The notes beneath the pieces were generated by a model, which was not told the DNA's origin, did not search any database, and worked only from the letters and a program-made list of their open reading frames with translations. From the NCBI GenBank assembly GCA_902702965.1, contig CACRXP010000560.1, positions 256,195-320,194 on the forward strand: DNA of 64,000 bases. Reading direction: 5' to 3'. Position 1 is the first letter of the stretch. Every line of letters starts with the position of its first letter. This document shows positions 35,676-47,870 of this stretch, piece after piece. Origin of the DNA: Spirometra erinaceieuropaei (lineage: Eukaryota > Platyhelminthes > Cestoda > Diphyllobothriidea > Diphyllobothriidae). The position numbers and the translations under genes are program-made.

Positions 35676-36795
35676 GTATTTAAGTATGCGTGATGTTACC
35701 GCCTTGTGCATTGACAATCTTAGAACGGAGCTTTAAGGTAATAGGAAAAAAGTTACTTATTTCAATTTCGACAAAAACTCTTCAGCGCATTTTCAGGAAA
35801 GTAAAAACTGAAGCCGTGGAACATATGCGTAAACTGTTAAGATGGCTAGTGTTTCCCTGCTCAAACAACCAGGCCAGGTGAACTGCGCACAAAAATGACG
35901 ACGCCATTCAACCACCAAAAACGTGCGCCCGTAAGAAGCCTGGCAAACCGAGCACCCCCAAAAATCGAAAGTGATTTTCAAGGCTATTTGCAAAACAATG
36001 CAAAACACATTAGGAACTGCGCTCTGCCCCGAGATTTGCTCGAGAGGCCTGAAATGAAGTTGACGGTAAGATCCATATTTCACACTCGAAACGAAGGGAA
36101 ATTCCCAGATGTGAAAGAGTGTCCAACACACTAATAAACCTTGCTGTGCAATTGTTGATTACTCTCTCCCCAATTCCAAAAAAGGCAAAGTCTCTGCTGA
36201 ACCCTATGTTTTTCGTAAAGAAGGCTAAGACTTCTGGCCGGAGATTAATTCTCAAGTGCTTTACAGAGCAAATTGGATGGTTTCGATTGGCTTGGCGAAT
36301 AACTATGAGAGATATGACAAAAATGTATGGAAAAGTAAATGAAAAAATTAGAAATCAAACATATTAATTTCGGCCATAAAAGAATATAAACCTCTGAAAC
36401 TAAGAGTTTATTCGGAATCTTAATGTGAGAAAAAGAAGAGGGCTAACTAAAAGGATGACAAATGCTCCAACATATTGCACAAGATGACTATGCTCTTTGA
36501 AATAACAAAAAAGTCAACATGCATTCTGAATGTGTCGGTAAGAGGTTCAATGGAAGAAAACACCGGAGCCGAATGACATCCAGGGTCATGACACATATCG
36601 TTGTTGTTACAAGGTGATATTATCTATGTCGTTCTCAATCATCAAATGCTTCATGCATGCTGTCCTCGCATAGATTTCAACCGCTGGTCACTCGATCTGC
36701 CTAACCCCTAGATTTAAGAAGAAATATGCAAAATCGTCTCTTCTAGGCATCCCGTAAATGTTCCCTCGAGCGCATGTAGTCGACAAATGGCGCAC
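35660..36795 (+). repeat. R1 family copy, plus orientation
   Basis: GTGATGTTACCGCCTTGTGCATTGACAAT, GAACTGCGCACAAAAATGACGACGCC, module a near 35930-36110 and module b near 36540-36780. Confidence 0.75.
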
Positions 36796-36829
36796 AAAAT
36801 AGCGCCGCACAAATTTAAAAATATCAGAC

Positions 36830-37580
36830 TAGTACAATCCTTTAAAAACACATTTTGTCCGTGAAACTTATGTATACTGAAGACTGTTAAGCAGACAATT
36901 AAAATGTGGCGCATTTTCTATGTCTATTGTTGATGGTTTCAATTTAGATCGCAAGGATTCATGAGAAGAGTCTCATAATAAACGGTTTCCACTCGTAAAT
37001 TACAAAATTTAGTTTAAGAGCGTTACTACTAATTAGCCATTTAACGATTGAGCATGGTCGAGTAGACATTTTAAGGGATACCTGGAAGAGGGGACTATGC
37101 ATTGTTTTGCTTAAGTCTGGGGGTTCGTCGGATCGAGAAACCGGCGGTCACTCGTAGAAAACGGCATAGGTACTGTTAAGTTTCAACAACAGGTGTGGGT
37201 GAATCCACCCTGTGTGTCAATCGGCTCCAGTGTTTAGAATGTACCCGTTTAACCTGTTGATTTGTGTTATGTCAAACTGTATTTACATCTTGCGTAATGT
37301 ACTCGAACATTTACCAACTTATATACCTAAACATATTTGCATGTTCGTTCTTGTCTATCAGTCTACATGCTTAGATTTGGTTTAGGAAATTTGTATTCTG
37401 TTGCGCCGCAGTTAGGGGTCGCATTTAGCGCGATGATTTACACGTCACCGATACACTATTATTAAAAGTTATTTTATCTGTATTTTCATATTTACTACGT
37501 TTTTTATGCGCATACGTTTTATACATATGTACCTTTAGCAGCTATAGTGAGCTACGTTTCCGTGTTTTTCTTTGAGAGCA
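36830..37580 (-). repeat. R1 family copy, minus orientation
   Basis: The reverse complement contains GTTTCTCGATCCGACGAACC and CTCTTCCAGGTATCC. It joins the plus-orientation copy tail to tail near 36800 and matches 48.3-48.9 kb in orientation. Confidence 0.7.
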
Positions 37581-37581
37581 G

Positions 37582-38480
37582 AAAAATAAAACGACCTCTT
37601 CATCAGCACAATTCCTGGAAAAACTCCAAAGAGTTGGCCTCCATTCAAATGAGGTCATGGTATCTTTTGGCGTTATGTCCCGTTTTACTTCTATTCCCCA
37701 GCACCTAGCAATCAAGACAGTCGAGTTGCTTCAACAAAGCAAATACGATGAAACGGAGAATCGTCTTGGACATGCCCAGGTCCTTCAGCTCCTGACGTTC
37801 TGTCTCAGGACCTGCTTCACTTTCGACGGGACATTCTACGAGCAGGTGAAGTGCACACCAATGGGTTTGGCGTTTTCGGGATACATTGCGTAGGCGGTCC
37901 TGCAGCGGTTAGAGTGACTGGTCTTCCATTACCACAGACCAAATTTTTCACCAGTATGTGGATGATACCTCCGTCGTTATCGACCGGAATCAAGTGCTGA
38001 TATTCAAAGACCATCTGAATGCGGTCTTCCCGGACATGCGATTTACGACGGAGGACGAAGAGAACAACCAGCTGGCCTTCCTGGATGCTTTCCTATGCTG
38101 CAGAGATTGTGGTGGCCGAAAGACCAATGTGTTCATGAAAGCGACATATACGATGCAAGTGCTGAACTTCAAAACCAACTACCCAATCAGCCACGCACGG
38201 AGTTGTGTAAGGGCGCTTTATCGGTGTGCCGAATCACACTGCAGTGAGCCGGAAGACAAGATTGTCGAACTACAATTCCTCCAACGGGTCTTCAAAGCCA
38301 ATGGCTACCCGCGCAAATTTGTCATGCCGTGCATTCGCAAAAGGGACGAAAGTCTTACCCGCACGGACCCCAATTTTTAGCGAGCGCTTCCGTATGCCAA
38401 GAAAGTTTCGGAAGCTGTCGGCCGCCTTCTCGCACCACTTGGGATTGGAGTTGCACACACGCACCGGAGGCAACCACCAG
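37582..38480 (+). pseudogene. PLE-B: Penelope-like reverse transcriptase fragment
   Basis: The plus strand encodes LQRVGLHSNEVMVSFGVMSRF (the motif-A region, with Gly where catalytic Asp is usual), TSIPQHLAIKTVELL and KCTPMGLAFSGYIA. TAG follows at 37891-37893. After a frameshift, QYVDDTSVVIDRNQ (the catalytic YVDD block, near 37955) follows, then LAFLDAFLCCRD and HARSCVRALYRCAESHCSEPEDK. A second shift leads to the thumb segment EATTRRQVMKPK (to about 38480). No GIY-YIG domain follows, so the copy is truncated as well as mutated. Catalytic aspartates of YVDD are present. Confidence 0.85.
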
Positions 38481-38681
38481 GCGTCAGGTAATGAAACCGA
38501 AATCTGCCAAAACGTCCATGAAGTACGTAAGCCTAGTAGTCATCTGGTGGATTCTACGTGAATTATTTAGGAAATCCTGCCCGGACAGTCAACTTACTGT
38601 ATCAGATTTGGTGGATATCAGACATTGCAGTCGTTTTTTGGGGGTCGGAACTAGACCCAAATGTGATTAAGTTCGCCTCGT

Positions 38682-38895
38682 CCGGCTGGACCTCGTAGCT
38701 CAAGTGATTAAAGTCTTGTCCACAATAAAGCCTTCCCCTTACTGCGTAGGTTAGAATCCCAATGAAGAGCCGAGTTTTTTACAGTTGGGCCAATATGATA
38801 AAGCGCAATGAACGCCCCATGTTTTGTGCTTAGACTTTGCCCGAACAAAGTCTTTGGCCGTGTGGGAAGGCGCAGCTGAGTAGCCGAGTAATCAT
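38682..38895 (+). mobile_element. tRNA-derived SINE of a second family
   Basis: A-box-like TAGCTCAAGTGATTA (38696-38710) and B-box-like GGTTAGAATCCC (38749-38760) have tRNA spacing, but the sequence differs from the 22/56 kb SINE. The 3' end is uncertain. Confidence 0.55.
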
Positions 38896-39068
38896 CATGT
38901 CAGTAGTTAACAACGATAGTGGAATAAGGACAATCAACAAATCGTGTGCGAAATGGCAAGCCCTCATCGCGCTAAATACGACATCCTAACTATGAATGCT
39001 GGAGTTGCCAATCATAGTAGGTATGTGGCCGTGTGACAACTACGTCCGACAAAGGCTGCATTTCTTGT

Positions 39069-39307
39069 TTATCTATCACACTTTGGTGCGACTGCCTCTG
39101 GTGATGCGCTCGTGCGGGAATCCGTGATGTTAGACCAGTAAACCTCTTGTTTCAGCGACCGCATCCTCTTCTTAACGTAATCTAACGTATTATGTGCGTC
39201 AACTGCCCCTGCCTGAATGCTGCTCATTTGGATCGACGCCTGCGCACTCGTAGTTGAGAACACAAACTGGTTTTCCGTCACCATGATCCCCAGCCCCTCG
39301 ACTTTGC
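39069..39307 (-). CDS. Candidate terminal exon, unidentified protein
   Basis: On the minus strand a pyrimidine-rich CCCTTTCCTTCCTAG precedes an open frame of 78 residues ending in TAA at 39069. The peptide (VEGLGIMVTENQFVFSTTS, then a helical stretch LDYVKKRMRSLKQEV) has balanced composition and could be a coiled-coil protein end. I do not recognise it. No poly-A signal is evident nearby, and it may be a gene fragment captured between repeats. Confidence 0.3.
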
Positions 39308-39686
39308 CTAGGAAGGAAAGGGCGCTCTTCGATTAAGTTGGGATTGTTCTGAAGTCGTTGACGTGGTCGACACAAGACGAGCAAGGAAATTTCTAGACAG
39401 TCTTACCTGCCACGTCCATCATGACACCCATCAAGGGTTCACTGACTTCTGTCAAGTCTCACATCAGCAATCGCCAACCTAGCCGCCAATGATCCAACCG
39501 ATACGTCATCCGCCCTCTCCCACCAGCAAGAGGGGCAATAACGTGCACCTTTGTCTTTCCTCCTCCAATCAAAAATCTTAAGTGACTCTGTGCCAACTCT
39601 CCTCACACGGTTTACTTGTCCGGTCGTGCCAACAGAACTGGACCGACAGTCATTTCGTCTGACGACGGGTTGGTATTAGCAGCTAA

Positions 39687-40840
39687 AAAATTCACACGTG
39701 TAACTTAATTTTTTTCTATTTGACGGTCTGAGTGAAGTGGTGCCGCTGGTAACAGGTGGGCTAAGATAGGGAATATTGAGAAGGACGTCCGGATGCTGGC
39801 TCTGAGGGAGGAACTGTTCTGTTTGACGAGTTCAGAACCATGTCCTCGACTCAGTGGAATTAAGCTGTTTGTCGCCATTCAGCTCCTTTTACGACAAGGC
39901 ATCGGCAACTACGTTTTCGAGACCACAAACATTATCAGTGACACAGGAATTACAGCATGATTAATTTGAGTGTGAATTTCGTGATGATTTTGTTCAGGCG
40001 ATTCTGGTGACTTCAGTTTGATCAAGTCGGGGTCGCAAAGATTGTTAAGCGTTAGGAGGACTTGGCATTCAGACGACAGAGAGTGTCCGATGCCGAGAAA
40101 GCGACAATTAGTGAGGAAAGCGTCATAGCGCCTTGAGAGCTCGGTTGACTTGGACGTGAAGGTGACTGGCCAGTTTGAAAAGCTGCGTTTGACCGATAAT
40201 CCGGCCGTCAGTAACTAGTGACCGCAAATACTCGCGAGAGGTGCAACGTTGCATCAGGCGGCTTAGGATATGTTTATTTATACCCACCTCATGGACAATA
40301 ATCCTGGGGTTGGGGATAGTGGTTAGGGCTTAGGGTTAGGGGTTAGGGATAAGAGTAAGGGTTTTGCGTAAGAGTTAGGGGTTAGGGCATCTATTTATCA
40401 ACCACTCCAATTACAACCGCGCATTCCGAAGAGGTTTTCTTTCGCATACAAACACTTAGCCTCCCCCCTGGCCTCATTTGTAAAAACCCCTATTAGCATC
40501 GGTCTCGTATTACAGGTGGCTGGGTTTTGCTTACTTCTAGTGAGGCTACATAACCACATCTGACTGGCGCTTTGATTGCGCCCATATGTAGTGGCCTGGG
40601 TGCACATCACTTCAGTTCCATCTACTAAGGCCGGAAATGAGTCGACATGCATTTTCAATTTAGAACCCTCAATTACTATCGACAGCTGCCAATAATTCAG
40701 TTTTGTGACTATCTTTATAAAAAGACGCAGAGAAAAATAGAAGACAAAGTAAATACACTGCAAAGGAGGTTGCTACCAATTCACATGTTCAACCAAGTAA
40801 AAAGGGGATTTTTGATATTTAAACGTTTTGTTTGCTTAGC
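39687..40840 (+). repeat. Direct repeat R4, copy 2
   Basis: Same order and orientation as 34411-35675, ending GTAAAAAGGGGATTTTTGATA like copy 1 but lacking about 145 bases before that point. It is followed directly by R1 module b. Confidence 0.85.
40319..40388 (+). repeat. Interstitial telomere-like TTAGGG tract
   Basis: Degenerate TTAGGG units inside repeat R4 copy 2, in the same orientation as the tract at 35.0 kb. Confidence 0.85.
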
Positions 40841-41340
40841 GAAAAATTTAAGGAGTCCCTGGTAAGAGATTCAGCGTCTGGGAACACTGGATCCATATGA
40901 AATCCAGGGAGATAACACACATCGCCGTTGTTGCAAAGTAACAGTTCACATGCCACTCACAATGAGCGAATACCACATGTCTGCTACTTTCACATGCATG
41001 CTGACCGCCGGTTCCTGGTTCTGCCGAATCCCTAGATTTGAAAAGAACGGTGCACAGTCGCCTCTTCCAGGTATTCCATAAAATGTTCCCTTGAGCGCGC
41101 TTAGTTGACCAGTGGTCTGTTAGCTCTTTCGCGCGAATTAGGGACAAATAATTGCACTGACCTTGATCGAAATTTTGCAATTCATGAATAGTGACCGAAT
41201 CAATTGCGAAATTCAACCGCGTACTTTTCTGATAGTGGATCGGCAAATAATAAGGCCCGGACAATAATAAACAATTATTTATGAACGCACCACTCGAGGC
41301 AAATATTCCGACGCTGAATGCCATGCATGATTCAGTCATT
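40841..41340 (+). repeat. R1 module b
   Basis: GGAACACTGGATCC, GACCGCCGGTTCCTGG, CTCTTCCAGGTATTCC and TTTCGCGCGAATTAGG blocks match other R1 copies. Confidence 0.7.
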
Positions 41341-41539
41341 CATTTGGACACAGTTTCGTAAAGCATGTCGAAAAAGGTATCAGTAACATCATTCGGAATA
41401 AACTGCCAATGGGGCCTAATATATATTTCGCATGTTGTGTATAGAATCAGCGAAGAATAATTGTTCTTTTCTTAACAGTAATGAAAGAATATTTGGCAGT
41501 TAGAAAAATTGCCGGTTTCGCGACACTTTATCGAAGGAT

Positions 41540-41790
41540 AATAGGAGATGTTTCAGTCGAATTTAGCACCACATCAGCATGACACCCAGGGGAATGCAAG
41601 TGCAAGGCGACAGTATGTATACCGTTCTCAACCAGCAAATAGCACCTGTCTGTGGTCTTCACATGCATGCCAACAACCGGTTCCTTGGTCTGCCTAACCC
41701 CTGGATTTGCAAAATCGCCTATTTCAGGCATTCTGGTAAAAGTCCCTTTGGGCACACTCACTCCGGTTATTATCTATGTAAATTCTCACA
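41540..41790 (+). repeat. Short R1 module b fragment
   Basis: CCGTTCTCAACCAGCAAATA and AACCGGTTCCTTGGTCTGCC match module b. Edges are approximate. Confidence 0.6.
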
Positions 41791-41799
41791 CCATATACA

Positions 41800-43720
41800 T
41801 ATAGGATGATTGCTTCCCGTCTTAAACCGAAATTTTGCAGTTTGACGATTGTCAACTTCCGAACTTCTGAATTATCTACGTGAATTCTTGTAATGAGTAA
41901 GAAACGTAAATGAAATGCATGACCTTCCTGAGCTAACATAAAACAAAGCAATGCAACCAATGAGGCCTAGAGCACTCACACGAACATACAGTAGATGTGC
42001 AAACTCAGTAAATGTTAGCAGAAATTTTGAAGTGCGTTTCTGATTTGAAAAGATTACTTAGGTGGGGTTACAGTATTAATAATCCTCAAATCTAATTCTA
42101 AGACAATTTATTTACTTCAGAATACTAGCTTTTAAGCGAACTACACTCTGTAAAACAAATACTACTCAAGTACTATGAAGCTTTTTCACTGATTTGCGAT
42201 GTCCTCAGAATTCAAATGCATTTCACAGAAAACACGCACAGGGAAATTCATTCTTTCGCTCGGTTGATAGAAAATTTCGCCTCCTTTAAATGGTATGCTT
42301 GACAGAAGGGCATAGTTGGGTTTAAGAAAAGATTCTGACTATGAGATTTTCTACAACCGTAAATGCCCGGTCACTAAACGCCCTGTCTCCTCATTTACTA
42401 TGTTGCTTTTAAAGTTTAAAATGCAAATCAAATCCACTAGTAATATTCGTGAACACCATGAGTTTCCACTTAATACCGTAGATAAAACGAATGATTTTTC
42501 ATGCATAGGCAATGTACAGCTTGTAGTTTTGAAACCCTGAAAGTACAGCTGCAGGTCGTGTTCAAAATTATTTGGAAATTGAAAGCATTTTTATATCCGA
42601 ATTAGACTGCTTCCCTCAAGCACAAAATTTAAAGGAGTAATTTTCTACCAAATGAGTAAAAAAGTGAAAGTTTTAATGCCCTTTTTCTATGAACTATGGT
42701 TGAGTTCATATGGACTTCGAAAATCAGCGAGATAAAATCATGCTACTTAAGCAGTCAACATTCGTAGGTTTTGGTTTTGCAGACAGTCGAATAGAAGGTA
42801 ACTTTTAACCTGACATTCCGGAGTCACTGTCATACCTTACGTTTAAGCTGCATGGCTATTATTATAACAACCCTTCTCAAGTAATCTTTTTGAGCCGAAA
42901 ACGCATTTTAGAATTTAGGTGAAATTTTATTGAGCCGGCAGATATACAGCAGCTAACGCTTTCTCCATTTCCTACCTACCGCACTGGATAAGCCACCTTC
43001 GCATACCGAAACTGCACAACATAACTGTTCGAACTGCTCACATCGCACGTCTAACCTGTGTGTCTGAGAAGTGTGTCAAAGAATGAACTGGCTTTCATCT
43101 GGAAGGGAAGGTGTGGACTATTACGACATTTTAGAAACACCACATCCATAGTGCAGATGCGATATTGGGATGGCAACAATTGGACGCTGTCTCCTGAGTG
43201 CTAATATCTGACGTTTGGAAGTAGGAAGGTAGCTTCGGTATGAACCTTCCCCGCATAACCTGATTTGCGAATGGCTGATTGTGGATTGACAGTAAAAATA
43301 ATAATTTTGAGAATTCAGACGACCATTTGACGAACATAAGCGGGCTTATGTCTAATTTCCGTCGAGTAGGCACATTTGTATGGGAACAAGGCACAAAGTT
43401 AAACGCGTGAGCGATAAGGAACACCGAGTAGGGTTTGTATTTTCGTACAAGTAACACGTGTGAAGAGGAACTGAAGGAGGCAGTAAGAGGCAGTGAGGGT
43501 TAACGTTGTTTGTGGACCGCTCACTAAAAATTCCTTAACTGAGGCCCCACAAAAACTGTTGTGCGTCGATCCCATAGCTTTGTTTTCGATACAACTGTCG
43601 GATGGCCGAATTGCAGGAAGAACTCTATTTCACGGAAGTTTCTTTATCCCACTTCAGGGTTAGTCACGAAACCTCGGACACCGTCAACAGAAACGAAGAG
43701 ACGAGTCTCAGGAAGCAGTC
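41800..43720. other. AT-rich interval with one diverged repeat
   Basis: 42330-42960 is distantly similar, in the same orientation, to 46380-46990 (for example TGTAGTTTTGAAACCCTGAA against TGTATTTTAGAAACCTTGAA, and AAGTAATCTTTTT in both). No coding assignment. Confidence 0.4.
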
Positions 43721-43726
43721 GCGAAG

Positions 43727-43832
43727 GAGCCACGAACGCCGGGACAAAAGCTTTATTCGCCTGGCGTTTTGTATGGGTTCGAGTAGGAATCTGAAACGTC
43801 AGGCGAATAAAGCCCTTGTCCCAGTGTTCGTA
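43727..43832 (+). repeat. Inverted repeat built from hammerhead-like 3' halves
   Basis: The arms pair over about 40 bp with few mismatches. GCTTTATTCGCCT (43750-43762) is the exact complement of 43801-43813. The plus strand ends CTGAAACGTC (43791-43800) like a hammerhead 3' core (GAA, ACGT, C). On the other arm the normal CTGATGA is replaced by a near-mirror of that half. Confidence 0.7.
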
Positions 43833-43839
43833 TCTCCCT

Positions 43840-44560
43840 TTTCACCTCAAACATTGCTCGTGTGCAAGGGGCTACAGGGAAGAGGTAACAAATCTGGGGG
43901 CGGAGATGGCGGATTTTCGAGACGAAAGCATGTAAGAGAAGCAATGCCTCTCAGTAGGTCGGATGCTTATCTTGCGTAGAAACCTGCGACCTGCAATCGT
44001 TAGCCTAGGGATTGGCATAAACGCCAGAAACGGATGGCCAGTCTACTTAAAGACAACCAGGAAATTGGCGCAAAATGCATCGTAATCATCATAGTCGTCA
44101 AAGTCGCGTGTTATTGACCAGAAGCAGCACTAAACTCAATATCACTTCTTCATACGACTGTCTCACCGTTGCAAGCATAGTCCTCATGCGCATATTTTAA
44201 GACTGACGCGTCCATTAAGATTAAAAGTGTTCTTGAAGGAGGAGAACGTGTTAATTAGCATAGTTGGTGATTTTACAGCATTTTTCTGTTCGTTTACTGT
44301 ATCCCGTTAGATTACGCCAATTGTAACTTCAATAAATCAAGTATTTTTTGGGAACCACGCCATTGGTTGCGTCTAAAATAATAAATAATTTGTGTCATTA
44401 TAAAATGACGAATCTGCTTTTATCCATCTACGAAAGGTTAGAGTGAATTTATTCTAGGAAAAGGAAATGGAGCCATTTTCTTTTATTCATATTTAAGATA
44501 TGACTGCAATCTTTCAAATCTTGTTAGATAAACCGAAGAAAATCAGCCTGATTGGAATAC
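43840..44560. other. No assignable feature
   Basis: AT-rich sequence with short frames only. Confidence 0.4.
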
Positions 44561-45320
44561 ACGCATTCAGACGTCAGTCTTAAGGAATTTAGTTGAAGAG
44601 ACCACTAGAGCAAAATTACATCCAGGGACATGTCAAGCATAGTTGTTTTTGCAAAATCCATTTTCAATCAGTAAATGCTACGAGTATGCTGTCCTCACGT
44701 AGATGTCCACAGCCGGTTGCTCGATCTGCCGAATCCCTAGATTTCAAAAGAACGACGCACAGTCGCGTCTTCCAGGCATTCCATTAAACATCCCCTTTAA
44801 CGCACTTAATTGGCAATTGGTCAACTCAATAATCCGCTCAAGCTAGGGCCAAATAACGGTACGTCTCTTATGGAAAATTTTGTGATGACCGAATTGCAAG
44901 TATTCACTATTTGACGTAACTCATGAACCGTGACGATTTGAATTGAAACCATCAACACTAGGTGACGAAAAAACGCTCGTTTTACTTTTCTGATTGATCT
45001 TTTCCAATAAATATCCCTTTTGCGCGCACAATATGTTTTAAAACTTTTATCAGCCAATATTTATAAATTTATGCGACATTCAACGTTACCATGTAATCCT
45101 GCAGTTGCCTATTTTAGCAGTTTGTACTAGGTTTGCGTAGCTCCGCGTGTTTTTCACCGAGAGAAAAAAATCCTTAGTCAGGAATTTTGTTAATTGGAAC
45201 TTGCGACTTGCGGGTATTGATATTTTGTGTCCACACAATCCACATGAAGCAGAGTGTAATCAAGCGGGATGTTCCCAAAAGTAAGGAATCTGCTTGATTT
45301 TTAGATGTCCGATTTTCAAA
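44560..45320 (+). repeat. R1 module b copy
   Basis: ACATCCAGGGACATGTCAAG, CCGGTTGCTCGATCTGCC, TCTTCCAGGCATTCC and GTAGCTCCGCGTGTTTTTC match other copies. Confidence 0.7.
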
Positions 45321-47870
45321 CGCATGCGCCTCTATGTCACGTAAACGTAGTACTTCCGTAAAAAAAACACTCTTTCCTGTTTTAATACAGTAGGCAATCG
45401 TGTATTTTGGTAACTGTGCACATCATGCAATTTCGTATCATGTTTTAAAAAGTGATTCTAAATCCCGATTATTTTTGAAGTCGAACTTTATTTGCATTCT
45501 TTAAGGACTGCGTTAAAAAAACTCTGCGCGTGCTTTTTGCAAAATGTTTTTAAATTTATAAGGACACGTGAAAGTAAATTGCAAAATACGATGCATGATC
45601 TCGGTTGGAATTTTATGAGATTGGTTACTGTCCGCATGACTGTTATTATTATATTGCTATTTATGGAGAATATGGATCAGGACAGACCTGGACAGAATAG
45701 CCTTTTGGCCTGCATAAGATGCCTATATTTAATAGGCTGCAGGGGTACTCAGCTACTTGTCGTAGGTTCAGACAATATCATGTCACCTGTCATGGTCATT
45801 ACCTTGTCTTCAAAACGTGCAATTCATTTTTTTTATAATGGGCTGGTAATTCGCACTGTTGAATCCAAAATATGTCGCAGACTGTGCATTACTTTCTATT
45901 GTGCTCTCACACTGCGCATTTCCAAAAAATACCATCTGGTTGTCGTTTAGTTGCTCACTGCAGTCCCAAACCGCAGTCATGAAATAGTGGTAAAGATTGG
46001 CGCTCGCTGTCAAAGCGGCACAAACTAATGTGCTGTGTCTTCGAAACTAAATGTTATAAGCCAGCTGAATATATTTTTAAAAACCAAAATTAATAGTATC
46101 CCAGGTAAACCTACCTGTTTTGTGGAAAGTGAAGAATCCCAAAAACCTCGAAAGCGTTTTATGGAAGTCAACATAAATTTACTGCGTGCGAGTACCCTGT
46201 TCATACAAAACGCCGATCTCGTCCAACGGCACAAGTAGCACGACGCTTAGAAATAATTCATTAGTGAGGTTGGCGTTTAAGTATTCTTCGTTAATATTTA
46301 TTCTTAACTAATTTTGCAGAAAATTAAGTTTTCTCCCAATTTTATACTCAAAGGAATTGTATGACTTAGTTTTAAGAAAGCTTCTAATGGTGGAATATTT
46401 TAATTACCCGAAATGTCCGTTCCTCAAACATTGGGTCTTTGCATATACTAATGTGGATTGTAATGTTTACAGTATGACTCAAATCCACTGCTAAGTTTCA
46501 CTAACCCCTAATAATCTTTTCTTCAGAGCATAGAGAAATGTGTGGATTTTCATATGCGGAAAATATACGGCTTGTATTTTAGAAACCTTGAATGCAAGTG
46601 TAGTGGCAGGTTGAGTTCAAGGTATTCGGAAATTAGATGCGTTTTTAAAAATTTAATCACACCCTTTCTTTGAATATAAAATCGAAGAAGACGAGATTTC
46701 TCACAAATATATAAAAAATAGAATGATTTTGGTGCATGTTCTTCATAAAATACAACTGCAGTTTTAAAGGCATCGAAATGCAATGAGGAATATTCATGCT
46801 AATTGGGTAGTCCTTTCTTACAGAACGTTGTTTTCCCATGCAGCCGAAACGAAGTTCTTTCGAAAGCTGGCATCACGGGGTAACTGAATTATTATAAAAC
46901 TACGTTGTATGAAGATTAATTGTACAATCCTACTTAAGTAATCTTTTTTCAAACAAATACCCATTTTAGGATTCTAGTTAGTACTTTATGAGTTAGTACA
47001 AACAATTTTAGTGTTATAGGTGGTATCACACTTCTACAAAAGCCTTTTGAATTTAGGTTTTAATGCTGTTTCACCAGATTTGCCTGTCTCTTTTTTCCAT
47101 TTCAATGGGTCATAAGAAGCAGCAGACCAAGACCATTTTGTTTTCACATGATGTCGCTTATATGTACGTCAGAACAATAAACATTTTTATGATGTAACAT
47201 GTTGTCAGACGCCTTATCCCTGTAGATGTGGTGAGTTTTCGTTCATCAGAATTTTTCCTATTTTTCTGACACAAGAACATGATTTTGAGAGTGTTCCTGA
47301 AAGAGCGGTGAATATTTCTTGGTTTTCAGTATTTTCACTTCATAAGCCATAACCTTACACACCGTTCTACGTGTTAATCAAAACTTTGAAAATATGCTAC
47401 ACTCTAAAAGCATTTATAAAGCAATCAGAACTTGGGCTTTCCAGTGGAGACAACCGTTCGGATCATATTTGTTGACTCACCCAAACATGAAACCCGTTGC
47501 CAAGACAAATGAACGCACACAATATGATCCGACATTGAATATGCCCCCAATCAGCAAAAACCTTCTTAAATAAGTAACCTTTAAAAATCTGCCTTTAGTA
47601 AGTTATTGGCTGGTGGGTAACTGCATGCTTCATATCTTTTTAAATGTAAGTCAATGTGAAAACTCTGAACCTTGATGAGTTTTTCACTTCACCTAAATTA
47701 TGCTGTAATGTTTCTGCCGAAATTGGAGAAAGTAGTTTTTTTCCTGTTTATTTCAATCTTCACTCTACAATTGTAGATGCTTAAAACAATGGCCTCATAT
47801 ATACTGAAATACTGCTAAAACGTTTAATCCACAACCCCTTTCAATTGTACTGCACACTCTGGCGAAAACT
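45320..47870. other. AT-rich interval, no assignable gene
   Basis: The longest frame (45492-45950, plus) has no recognisable motif and low-complexity composition. 46380-46990 is the diverged partner of 42.3-43.0 kb. Confidence 0.4.

Noticed and set aside
43561..43979. Overlapping plus-strand frames as protein genes
   Set aside because: They run across the hairpin at 43.7-43.8 kb and carry no domain.
45492..45950. 152-codon plus-strand frame as a gene
   Set aside because: No motif, no splice or promoter support, and AT-driven composition; it is not shared with repeat copies.
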